From NCBI RefSeq assembly GCF_024343675.1, contig NZ_RJUD01000009.1:1-64000 (forward strand): DNA of 64,000 nt, in the 5' to 3' direction. This stretch comes from Lacihabitans sp. CS3-21 (GTDB lineage: Bacteria > Bacteroidota > Bacteroidia > Cytophagales > Spirosomataceae). Below, piece after piece: positions 17,150 through 24,405 of this stretch; the first letter of the stretch is position 1; each line of letters starts with the position of its first letter. Below the pieces are notes generated by a model. That model did not search any database. It worked only from the letters and a program-made list of their open reading frames with translations, and was not told the origin of the DNA. A program made the translations under genes and the position numbers.

Positions 17150-17798
17150 GCTTAATAGATAATAAATTATAAAAAGACAAATATAAGCCAATCAGCACAA
17201 TACTAAAAACCAAAGTCGTTTGTAAGGCCAATGGGTTGCTCGTTTCTATTATTGATTGTTGGATAAGATGGGCTGGATTTGAGAATAAATCCCAACTGTT
17301 AAATCTCGCAAATCTGCCAAGATAAAGTCCAAAACCGCTAAGCACCGCACTGCCCAAAACCAAAAACCATGCTATGCCACTTCCGAATAACTTTTTAGAT
17401 AATATTTGGAAATTGTACATGGAATATAAACCAACCACAAGCCCCGTGAGGGCAGTTATAAAAATACCCACAGCGTCAAACCACAACAAATGTTTGGGCA
17501 AATGACTCAAATGCATAAGGTCAGTAATGATGTAAGGTGAGTTTGGGAAAAATAATAGCCAAGTGGTCATGAGTCCGATAATGGTTATTTTTATGCCTAA
17601 TTTCTTAAAGCCGAAATTATCATGTAGTTTTTTTGCTAAAAAAATAAAAAATATCGGTGTGATGGCTAAAAACAGATTCCAAACTAAAAAGAATCCTAAA
17701 TAAGTTCCTGTTTTGTAGACCCTGACTAATAGCAAAAGAGAGCATAATGCTATTAAAATCAATACACTGATGGTGGGTTTGCTGGGTTTAATGTTCAT
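17127..17798 (-). CDS. DUF1361 membrane protein
   Basis: A 223-residue polytopic membrane protein of the DUF1361 family. The family signatures are FFLVWNLFLAITPIFF, LFFPNSPYIITDLMHL and LGRFARFNSWDLF. About seven hydrophobic segments are predicted. Function is unknown. The start is put at the ATG at 17798; the frame is open to a TTG at 17831. It is the first gene of the four-gene minus-strand operon (DUF1361, dgkA, membrane protein, winged-helix regulator), overlapping dgkA at its 3' end. Confidence 0.85.
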   Translation of the reverse strand: MNIKPSKPTISVLILIALCSLLLLVRVYKTGTYLGFFLVWNLFLAITPIFFIFLAKKLHDNFGFKKLGIKITIIGLMTTWLLFFPNSPYIITDLMHLSHLPKHLLWFDAVGIFITALTGLVVGLYSMYNFQILSKKLFGSGIAWFLVLGSAVLSGFGLYLGRFARFNSWDLFSNPAHLIQQSIIETSNPLALQTTLVFSIVLIGLYLSFYNLLSIKHENIKNA

Positions 17799-17975
17799 TA
17801 TTGAGATATTGAAAAGTACTTTGTGTTTCAAAGTAAAGCTTTATTTCCCACCTTTCAAAATATTATGCTGAGTTTTTCTGAAATTAGATATTTTCATTAA
17901 TTGTGTATTTCAATTTGAAAAACACAAAATTTAACTTGATAGAACGTATTTTTGTAAAAAAAAAACAACAAACGA

Positions 17976-18491
17976 ATGCCCAAGGCAAAACATGTAAAAG
18001 AATCGCTAACCATCATGACAGAAATGGTTATGCCCAATGATACCAATACTTTGGGGAATTTGATGGGAGGGAACCTCATGCGAATGATGGATGTAGCAGC
18101 CGCCATTGCTGCACAGAAACATTCTAACCGAATTGTAGTAACGGCCTCAGTGGATAATGTATCGTTCGTAAATCCCATTCCGCTTGGAAATGTAGTCACT
18201 TTAGAAGCGAAAATTACGAGGGCATTTAATACTTCGATGGAAGTTGTGGTCGATGTATTTTCGGAGAATATTCCAGCAGGACAAAAAAGCAAGACGAATC
18301 AGGCTTTTTTGACCTTTGTGGCTGTTGATCAGTCGGGTAGGCCGATAGAAATAGCGGAGGCAATTCCTGAAACCGACTTAGAGAATGAATTATTTGATGG
18401 AGCTTTGCGTAGGAGGCAGTTGAGGTTGGTCTTGGCAGGAAGGATGAAGCCAGCAGATGCCACAGAACTAAAAGCAATATTTAAGATATAA
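17976..18491 (+). CDS. Acyl-CoA thioesterase (hotdog fold, YciA/BACH type)
   Basis: A 171-residue single hotdog domain of the acyl-CoA hydrolase type. The conserved helix segment is PNDTNTLGNLMGGNLMRMMD, where the Asn/Asp pair and Gly-rich turn form the active site, followed by VDNVSFVNPIPLGNVV. It hydrolyses acyl-CoA to free acid plus CoA; chain-length preference cannot be read from sequence. Cytoplasmic. A -7 element TATTTTTG lies at 17947-17954, about 22 bases before the start codon, without a clear -33 partner. A strong terminator follows the stop. Confidence 0.88.
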   Translation: MPKAKHVKESLTIMTEMVMPNDTNTLGNLMGGNLMRMMDVAAAIAAQKHSNRIVVTASVDNVSFVNPIPLGNVVTLEAKITRAFNTSMEVVVDVFSENIPAGQKSKTNQAFLTFVAVDQSGRPIEIAEAIPETDLENELFDGALRRRQLRLVLAGRMKPADATELKAIFKI

Positions 18492-18524
18492 AAAAAAGAG
18501 GCTGATTTTCAGCCTCTTTTTTGT
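18490..18524. terminator. Bidirectional terminator
   Basis: GAGGCTG (18498-18504) and CAGCCTC (18510-18516) form a perfect 7-bp stem, extended by A/T pairs. An A run on the left and a T run on the right allow it to serve both the thioesterase gene and the convergent heptad-repeat gene ending at 18526. Confidence 0.92.
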
Positions 18525-18525
18525 T

Positions 18526-18924
18526 TTAGTAAGATCCTCTTCTGCGATCTTTTCTGTCTTCTTTTTTATCTTTAATATCCTCTTTTCTATCTCGTTTATC
18601 TTCCATTCTGTCTCTCTTATCTTCTTTGGCGTCTCTCACATCTTCTTTTTTGTCTCTGATATCTTCCAGTTTATCCCTGCGGCCACCGTTGTGAGCGGCA
18701 TCCCACTTATCTTCGCGTTTGTCTCGGATATCTTCGGCTCTGTCACGTCTGTCTTCTGCTACATCACGTCTATCTTCAGCTTTGTCTTTTACATCTTCTT
18801 TTCGATCTCTACGATCTTCTTTTTTGTCTATCATTTTTCTTTTGTGTGGGTGTTGTGCCGAAGCATAGTTAGTGGTGAATACCAAGGCAAATACGAAGGC
18901 GATTGTTTTAAAAAGAGTTTTCAT
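18526..18924 (-). CDS. Secreted highly charged heptad-repeat protein
   Basis: A 132-residue protein with a signal peptide (1-23, ending NYASAQ) and a mature chain that is almost entirely a heptad repeat of the pattern x-x-E-D-x-[R/K]-D. Twelve copies are readable: six at about residues 34-75, a 9-residue interruption (AAHNGGRRD, 76-84), then six more at 85-126. Asp, Glu, Arg and Lys make up most of it; there is no Cys. Hydrophobic a/d positions are lacking, so a stable single alpha-helix fits better than a coiled coil. The DNA is a 21-base repeat tract (18547-18825). Function unknown; periplasmic or surface location is inferred from the signal. Confidence 0.85.
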   Translation of the reverse strand: MKTLFKTIAFVFALVFTTNYASAQHPHKRKMIDKKEDRRDRKEDVKDKAEDRRDVAEDRRDRAEDIRDKREDKWDAAHNGGRRDKLEDIRDKKEDVRDAKEDKRDRMEDKRDRKEDIKDKKEDRKDRRRGSY

Positions 18925-19047
18925 GACTTATAAATTTTTTAAGTTTAATAAATTATCCCGAACTGGAATTTTCAGGTATTGGATACTTAAAAATGAAAAA
19001 GGTTTAAAGACTGGCAAAAAAAAATTAGCTTTGTGCTTTATTTCAAT

Positions 19048-19119
19048 GGCTCCATAGTTTAATGGATAGAACGGAGGTTTCCGGTACCTCTGGTGTGGGT
19101 TCGATTCCCTCTGGGGCTA
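19048..19119 (+). tRNA. tRNA-Arg (anticodon CCG)
   Basis: A 72-nt cloverleaf. The acceptor 5' strand GGCTCCA pairs with TGGGGCT (two G-U pairs), the D-arm is GTTT/GAAC, and the anticodon stem GAGGT/ACCTC is perfect with loop TTCCGGT, giving CCG at 19081-19083. The T-loop is TTCGATT. The T-stem GTGGG/CCCTC has one U-U mismatch. Discriminator is A; CCA is not encoded. It reads the rare CGG codon and stands alone. The ~120 bases before it, after the heptad-repeat gene start, show nothing else. Confidence 0.93.
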
Positions 19120-19201
19120 CTTCTTTATTAATATATTTATTTCAAAGTCAGAATCGTGTTAATTGGACTAAGTAAACATTATTTTTGCTCAACTCAAATC
19201 C

Positions 19202-20200
19202 TCACCTCACCACCACCGAATCAATAATTTGCTTAGAAATATAATTCTGAAAGTGAATTCTATCGGGGTAATTGTAGAAGTCATCGGTGTATTTATTCTT
19301 TCCTGAAAAGTCATAAAGGTGGTTTTTAAAATGCTTTTTCAAGATATTAAAGTCTTTATTACTAAGCTTTTGCTGGTCGTAAAGAGGAGTTAGTACCACA
19401 TAATATTTTGAATGATGCTTCTCTAAAAGTTTAGCTATTTGCTCAATCATTACTTCTTCATCTTCAGATATTTGTGGCGATTTATATTGTTGTTCTTTCG
19501 GTCTTTCATATAGGAAGCCAGACTTTTTCAAAGAATCCATTCTGTGTTTAAACTCCTCATCAGATTGAATATATTGATATTTCCTGATTTCTTCTGCTGA
19601 GCATACATGATTAAAATCGTTGGTAATAGGGTCGAGTTTTCGGTTTACATACGAACTTGTTAGCTCGCCTTTTCCAATCAATATTTTGAATTTATCCATG
19701 TCAAAATTTGAGAAAAAAGCAATCAAATGGTTATAGTAATATATAGCTTTTGACTCTTTGGTAATCAAATAGTGGTCCATTGGACTTAATTTCCCTTCTT
19801 CGTTAAAAGTATAGTCGGTATCCAAGTACACCATGATATTGTCTAATTGATATCCACAGGCATCCAAATATCGTAGTTTGGCAAGAATTCCTCCGATTGT
19901 CTCATTCCAATTGGCATAATGAAAGAATTTAGCATAAGGTAGTTTTGTCTGCAAATAACACCCATAAATACTGCAACTGCGGCTACTGCCCAACACGAAA
20001 GAATTGTAGGTTCTGTGGGTGCTTAATAGTTTTTTTGTAGATATATCATTGAGCTGCTGGAAATTATAATTCCATGCAAAATTGTCTTTCTTTGTAAAAT
20101 CTCCATAAACGTCGGTTTTTACATAAAAAAACAAGGCTACGATTCCCAAAATAAATAAGGGCAACAGAAACAGTCCGAGTTTAGATAGGAATTTTTTCAT
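19202..20200 (-). CDS. Membrane-anchored SGNH-like partner of the MBOAT acyltransferase
   Basis: A 332-residue protein with one N-terminal transmembrane anchor (about residues 8-27) and a periplasmic domain. The segment SFVLGSSRSCSIYG resembles block I of SGNH hydrolases (G-x-S-R-S), and YVVLTPLYDQQ resembles a later strand. The expected final D-x-x-H block may be DFYNYPDRIHF near the C-terminus. It starts 3 bases after the stop of the MBOAT gene, so the two form an operon. By analogy with AlgI/AlgJ-type and DltB/DltD-type pairs, it likely transfers an acyl group delivered by the MBOAT to a surface polymer. The substrate is unknown. Confidence 0.75.
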   Translation of the reverse strand: MKKFLSKLGLFLLPLFILGIVALFFYVKTDVYGDFTKKDNFAWNYNFQQLNDISTKKLLSTHRTYNSFVLGSSRSCSIYGCYLQTKLPYAKFFHYANWNETIGGILAKLRYLDACGYQLDNIMVYLDTDYTFNEEGKLSPMDHYLITKESKAIYYYNHLIAFFSNFDMDKFKILIGKGELTSSYVNRKLDPITNDFNHVCSAEEIRKYQYIQSDEEFKHRMDSLKKSGFLYERPKEQQYKSPQISEDEEVMIEQIAKLLEKHHSKYYVVLTPLYDQQKLSNKDFNILKKHFKNHLYDFSGKNKYTDDFYNYPDRIHFQNYISKQIIDSVVVR

Positions 20201-20203
20201 TGC

Positions 20204-21652
20204 TTAGAATTGGAAATATATAAATTCTTGTTGAGAGCCTCCGAAAAGGAAGATGATTGCAATCAAAATATAATAAAACGTATATCGTATCGCCGGTTTC
20301 CATTTATTTCCGAATTTTTGAAGGGCAAATTGTTGCTCTCGTCCAAACCATTCCACAAGCATAAAACCTAATACAAGTACAAGTGTGAGTAAAGCTTTAT
20401 TTTGTCCTTCAAATTTAGGAATTACAAATAAGCTAGAAGAGAATATCTCAGAAATGTACGAAAATGCATGCGAAACACTTTCTGCCCTAAAAAACACCCA
20501 TGCCAAAAGCGTGAAATGAAAAGTGACCACCATTTGAAATAATTCTTTCGCATTGGGTAATGCTCTTCCTTGAGCTACAGTTTCTAGATTGTTCCTGTTG
20601 TTTTTTGAAATCAAAAGCGGCAAAAAGAGTAAGGCGTTTATACCGCCCCAGATGATATAGGTCCAGTTGGCTCCATGCCAAAACCCACTCACCAGAAAGA
20701 TGATAAAAGTATTCCTTATTTTTTTTAATAAACTTCCTTTACTTCCACCGAGCGGAATATAGAGGTAATCTCGAAACCATGTTGATAAAGAAATATGCCA
20801 TCTACGCCAAAATTCGGCAATATCTCTTGAAAAATATGGGAAAGCAAAATTGCGGAGAAGTTCCATCCCGAAAAGTCTGGCAGTACCCAAAGCCACATCA
20901 GAATAGCCTGAAAAATCGCAGTAAATTTGAAATGTAAAAAATAATGCACCTAAATACAGTGAACTACCTCCGTAATCTTCTGAATTATTGAAAAACATAT
21001 TGGCATACTGGGCACAATTGTCTGCAATCACGATTTTCTTAAACAATCCCCAAAGTATTTGCTTGGAACCATCTATGGCCATGGCATAGTTAAAAACCCT
21101 TTTCTTTTGGATTTGGGGCAAAAGGTGTGTAGCTCTTTCTATTGGACCTGCCACCAATAGTGGGAAAAAACTCACAAAAACAGAATATTCGATAAAATCT
21201 CTTTCGGGTTTGATTTTATCTTTATAAATGTCAATTACGTACGACAATCCATGAAAAGTATAAAATGAAATGCCGATGGGTAGAATAACTTTGAGTGTCT
21301 CAAAATGTGTTTCAACTCCTGCAGTGGATAAGCCAACAGACAAAGAGTCCATAAAGAAATTATAATATTTGAAAATTCCCAAAAAACCTAGATTTATGCC
21401 TATGCTTATCCAAAGCCAGGTTTTTTTCCAAAAAGTAGACTTAGCCTCAAAAATTTTTATGCCAGAATAATAGTCTAAAAAAGTAGAAAACATCAGTAGA
21501 AACAGGAATCGGTAGTCCCAACAACCATAAAAAAAATAGCTGGCAACCAACAGCAGTAGGTTTTGATGATTTAATTTTTTATTGAAAACAAACCAATAAA
21601 GAAAAAAAACTATCGGAAGAAAAATACCAAAACTTACAGAATTAAAGAGCAT
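20204..21652 (-). CDS. MBOAT-family O-acyltransferase (AlgI/DltB-like)
   Basis: A 482-residue polytopic membrane protein with about ten hydrophobic segments. MBOAT signatures are clear: FWRRWHISLSTWFRDYLYIPLGGS and SGFWHGANWTYIIWG, the latter holding the catalytic His. The N-terminal LLLVASYFFYGCWDYRF segment is typical of the AlgI subgroup. These proteins move acyl groups, often acetyl, across the inner membrane onto exopolysaccharides or other envelope polymers. It is first in a two-gene operon with the SGNH-like protein. No polysaccharide synthase is nearby, so the acceptor is unknown. Confidence 0.92.
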   Translation of the reverse strand: MLFNSVSFGIFLPIVFFLYWFVFNKKLNHQNLLLLVASYFFYGCWDYRFLFLLMFSTFLDYYSGIKIFEAKSTFWKKTWLWISIGINLGFLGIFKYYNFFMDSLSVGLSTAGVETHFETLKVILPIGISFYTFHGLSYVIDIYKDKIKPERDFIEYSVFVSFFPLLVAGPIERATHLLPQIQKKRVFNYAMAIDGSKQILWGLFKKIVIADNCAQYANMFFNNSEDYGGSSLYLGALFFTFQIYCDFSGYSDVALGTARLFGMELLRNFAFPYFSRDIAEFWRRWHISLSTWFRDYLYIPLGGSKGSLLKKIRNTFIIFLVSGFWHGANWTYIIWGGINALLFLPLLISKNNRNNLETVAQGRALPNAKELFQMVVTFHFTLLAWVFFRAESVSHAFSYISEIFSSSLFVIPKFEGQNKALLTLVLVLGFMLVEWFGREQQFALQKFGNKWKPAIRYTFYYILIAIIFLFGGSQQEFIYFQF

Positions 21653-21989
21653 TTTTGGATTAAAGTCATTTTTTTAATGCCTTTCAATTTGCTTGAAAAA
21701 CTATTGTTTTTGAAAACAAAAAGGCAAATTTTGAAAATTATAAAAGGCCTTAGGTAGTACAATACAATGCAAAATTATGAAAAAAAACTTTATTCTAATC
21801 TTAAACTTTCTGAGGGTCTTTTGTCTGTAATTTAGTGCGACTGTCTCATGTATATTTAATCCGCTCTTTCCTTAGTCCATTGGCCACATGCATTGTATTA
21901 ATAAAATAATTTAAAAAAAATGAAAAGCCGCTTTATTTAACCGAAAAATCCCTTTATTTTTAGGAAATTAAATATTCAACCATAGAAAT
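21653..21989. other. Intergenic region between divergent operons
   Basis: This is the 337-base AT-rich gap between the divergent MBOAT and GMC genes and must hold both promoters. AATACAATGCA (21761-21771) and TGCATTGTATT (21889-21899) form a perfect 11-bp inverted repeat 117 bases apart. Between the arms lies a 17-codon ORF (21777-21830, MKKNFILILNFLRVFCL) that looks like the start of a signal peptide but stops. I see no convincing gene, no target-site duplication and no strong terminator. Confidence 0.5.
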
Positions 21990-23729
21990 ATGAAGGATTT
22001 TCAGATAAAGGAGCAAGCCAATGTATTTGATGTTGTGATAGTTGGCTCGGGTGCAGGAGGTGGCATGGCCGCCTATCAGTTGACCAAAGCAGGGGCGAAA
22101 GTTTGTTTGCTTGAAGCTGGTGGTTATTTTGACCCCGCAGACCCAAAGTACATCAATCAGCTCAAAGGTCCTTGGGAATCGCCAAGAAGGGGAGCCAGTA
22201 CCTTACGTGCTTTTGGTGACTTTGATGCTGCCTGGGGAGGCTGGGAGATTGAAGGAGAACCTTACACCCGTAAAAAAGGAACAGAATTCGACTGGTTTCG
22301 TTCTAGAATGCTAGGAGGTAGAACCAATCACTGGGGAAGAATTTCTCTTCGTTTTGGGCCAAAAGATTTTAAAAGAAAAAGCATTGATGGCTTAGGAGAC
22401 GATTGGCCTATCAGCTATGAAGATATTGCCCCTTATTATGATGAGGTTGATAAACTTATAGGCGTTTTTGGCACCCGAGAAGGTCTTGCCAATGACCCAG
22501 ACAGTATTTATTTACCAGCACCTAAGCCTAGACTTCATGAGTTGATGCTCATGGAAGCCAATAAAAAAACAGGTGTCTTGACCATTCCATCCAGATTATC
22601 AATGCTTACCAAGCCTATTAATGGCCGAGGAGAATGCTTTTACTGTGGTCAATGTAGTCGAGGATGTATGGCTTATGCTGACTTTTCTTCTTCTTCTGTA
22701 TTGGTCATTCCAGCCATGAAAACAGGAAACCTGACCCTCATAAACAACGCGATGGCTCGTGAGGTACTAACAGACGAAACCGGAAAAGCTACTGGTATCT
22801 CTTATGTAAACAAATACACTTTAGAAGAAACAACCGTAAAAGGAAAAATAGTGATATTGGCCGCAAGTGCTTGTGAGTCATCTCGATTGTTGTTGAATTC
22901 TAAGTCGGCCAACCACCAAAATGGCTTGGCTAACGCTTCGGGTGTGGTAGGTAAATACTTGCATGACAGCACGGGTGCAAGTAGGAGTGCATTTATTCCT
23001 CACTTGACCAACCGTAAAAGATACAACGAAGATGGCGTAGGTGGCATGCACGTTTACTCACCATGGTGGTTGGATAACTCAAAATTAGACTTTCCAAGAG
23101 GATATCACATAGAATATGGTGGAGGCCAAAGAATGCCAGGCTATGGCTTTGGTTTTGGAATGGAAAATGTAAACGGAAAATATCCTGATCGTTCTGGCAA
23201 AATGAAAGACGCAGGTGGTTATGGAGCATCTTTGAAAGACGACTACAGATTTTTCTATGGAACAGATATTGGTATGTCAGGCAGAGGAGAGGCGATTGCT
23301 CGTGAAGATAACTATTGCGAAATAGATCCAAACGTAGTGGACAAATACGGAATTCCTGTGTTGAGATTTAACTACAAATGGAGTGAGCATGAAATAAAGC
23401 AAGCCAAACACATGCAGGATACCTTTGAAGAGATTATCCATGCTTTAGGTGGAATACCAAACGGAACAAAGCCAGGAGCTGATACCAATTATGGATTAGC
23501 GGCTCCCGGAAGAATCATCCATGAGGTAGGAACTGTAAGGATGGGCAATGATCCGTCGAAGTCGGCTTTAAACAAAAACTGTCAAGCCCATGATGTCAAA
23601 AACTTGTTTGTGGTAGATGGAGGGCCTTTCGTATCTCAAGCCGACAAAAATCCTACTTGGACCATTTTGGCGTTATCGCTAAGAGCTTCGGAGTTTATCA
23701 TGAAAGAAGTAAAAGCCAAGAGTTTATAA
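21990..23729 (+). CDS. GMC-family FAD dehydrogenase with four-Cys motif
   Basis: A 579-residue GMC oxidoreductase (gluconate/sugar dehydrogenase type). The N-terminal FAD motif is VVIVGSGAGGGMAAYQL and the flavin-attachment region is RMLGGRTNHWGR. The C-terminal active-site region carries IIHEVGTVRMG (likely catalytic His) and NPTWTILALSLRASE. Cysteines C216, C219, C222 and C226 (C-x2-C-x2-C-x3-C) recall the Fe-S site of FAD-glucose dehydrogenase catalytic subunits. It has no signal peptide of its own and would be exported as a complex with the Tat-signal subunit encoded 28 bases downstream. Substrate, likely a sugar or polyol, is unknown. Confidence 0.9.
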   Translation: MKDFQIKEQANVFDVVIVGSGAGGGMAAYQLTKAGAKVCLLEAGGYFDPADPKYINQLKGPWESPRRGASTLRAFGDFDAAWGGWEIEGEPYTRKKGTEFDWFRSRMLGGRTNHWGRISLRFGPKDFKRKSIDGLGDDWPISYEDIAPYYDEVDKLIGVFGTREGLANDPDSIYLPAPKPRLHELMLMEANKKTGVLTIPSRLSMLTKPINGRGECFYCGQCSRGCMAYADFSSSSVLVIPAMKTGNLTLINNAMAREVLTDETGKATGISYVNKYTLEETTVKGKIVILAASACESSRLLLNSKSANHQNGLANASGVVGKYLHDSTGASRSAFIPHLTNRKRYNEDGVGGMHVYSPWWLDNSKLDFPRGYHIEYGGGQRMPGYGFGFGMENVNGKYPDRSGKMKDAGGYGASLKDDYRFFYGTDIGMSGRGEAIAREDNYCEIDPNVVDKYGIPVLRFNYKWSEHEIKQAKHMQDTFEEIIHALGGIPNGTKPGADTNYGLAAPGRIIHEVGTVRMGNDPSKSALNKNCQAHDVKNLFVVDGGPFVSQADKNPTWTILALSLRASEFIMKEVKAKSL

Positions 23730-23757
23730 TCATTCTTACGTCTAAAAACATTAAAAA

Positions 23758-24405
23758 ATGAATAGGAGAGATATTTTAAAGAATATTGGATTAGGTACTG
23801 CTGGTGTGATAGTTAGTGGAGAAGCTATCGGGCAAGTAAAGCCAAAAGCCACCCCAGTTAAAGAAATACCTGAGGCACAAAATGGCAAGCTTCGTGACGA
23901 AATAATACACGATAATAAGCTAAAAGCCGCCAAGTTTTTTACGGCAGCAGAAATGGCCGCCATTACAGTTTTGGCAGATATTATTATCCCAGCAGATAAA
24001 ACATCAGGCAGTGCAAGCCAAGCGGGAGTACCCGCGTTTATTGAGTTCATTGTGAAGGACATGCCACACCACCAAACGCCTATGAGAGGTGGTTTAATGT
24101 GGTTAGACAATGAATCAAAAAAGATGTTTTCTAAAAAGTTTGTCGCTCTCAGTGCAGCTGATAGGCTTAAAGTAGTGGATTTGGTGGCGTTTCCCAACAA
24201 AGCCAAAAAGGAGCATTCGCAAGGCGTAAGCTTTTTTAATTTAATGAGAAATCTTACGGCCACAGGTTTTTTTACATCAGAAATGGGTGTGAAAGACCTT
24301 GGTTACATGGGCAATACCCCCAACAAATGGGACGGTGTACCGCAGGATGTTTTAGATCAATATAATCTTAGCTATAAAGAATGGGAAAAGCATACAGCAA
24401 AATAA
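23758..24405 (+). CDS. Tat-exported gluconate 2-dehydrogenase subunit 3-like protein
   Basis: A 215-residue protein of the gluconate 2-dehydrogenase subunit 3 family. The N-terminus MNRRDILKNIGLGTAGVIVSG is a twin-arginine signal (R3-R4). The family core (TAAEMAAITVLADIIIPAD, then GVPAFIEFIV) is intact. In characterised dehydrogenases this small subunit is the export and maturation chaperone of the GMC flavoprotein, which has no signal itself. A cytochrome c subunit, the usual electron outlet, is not encoded next door. The 3' end overlaps the start of the TonB receptor gene by 25 bases. Confidence 0.9.
   Translation: MNRRDILKNIGLGTAGVIVSGEAIGQVKPKATPVKEIPEAQNGKLRDEIIHDNKLKAAKFFTAAEMAAITVLADIIIPADKTSGSASQAGVPAFIEFIVKDMPHHQTPMRGGLMWLDNESKKMFSKKFVALSAADRLKVVDLVAFPNKAKKEHSQGVSFFNLMRNLTATGFFTSEMGVKDLGYMGNTPNKWDGVPQDVLDQYNLSYKEWEKHTAK

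Noticed and set aside
18547-18825. 21-base periodic tract considered as a CRISPR or tandem DNA repeat array
   Set aside because: The repeats are contiguous, degenerate at third positions and in frame with a signal peptide, so they are coding heptads, not repeat-spacer units.
18691-18933. 80-codon frame opposite the heptad-repeat gene
   Set aside because: It is the complement of the repeat; its own translation is a repetitive Ser/Phe-rich artefact. The sense strand has a signal peptide and ends at a terminator.
23751-24263. 170-codon frame opposite the Tat-exported subunit gene
   Set aside because: The plus strand encodes a clear family member with twin-arginine signal; the antisense frame has no match.
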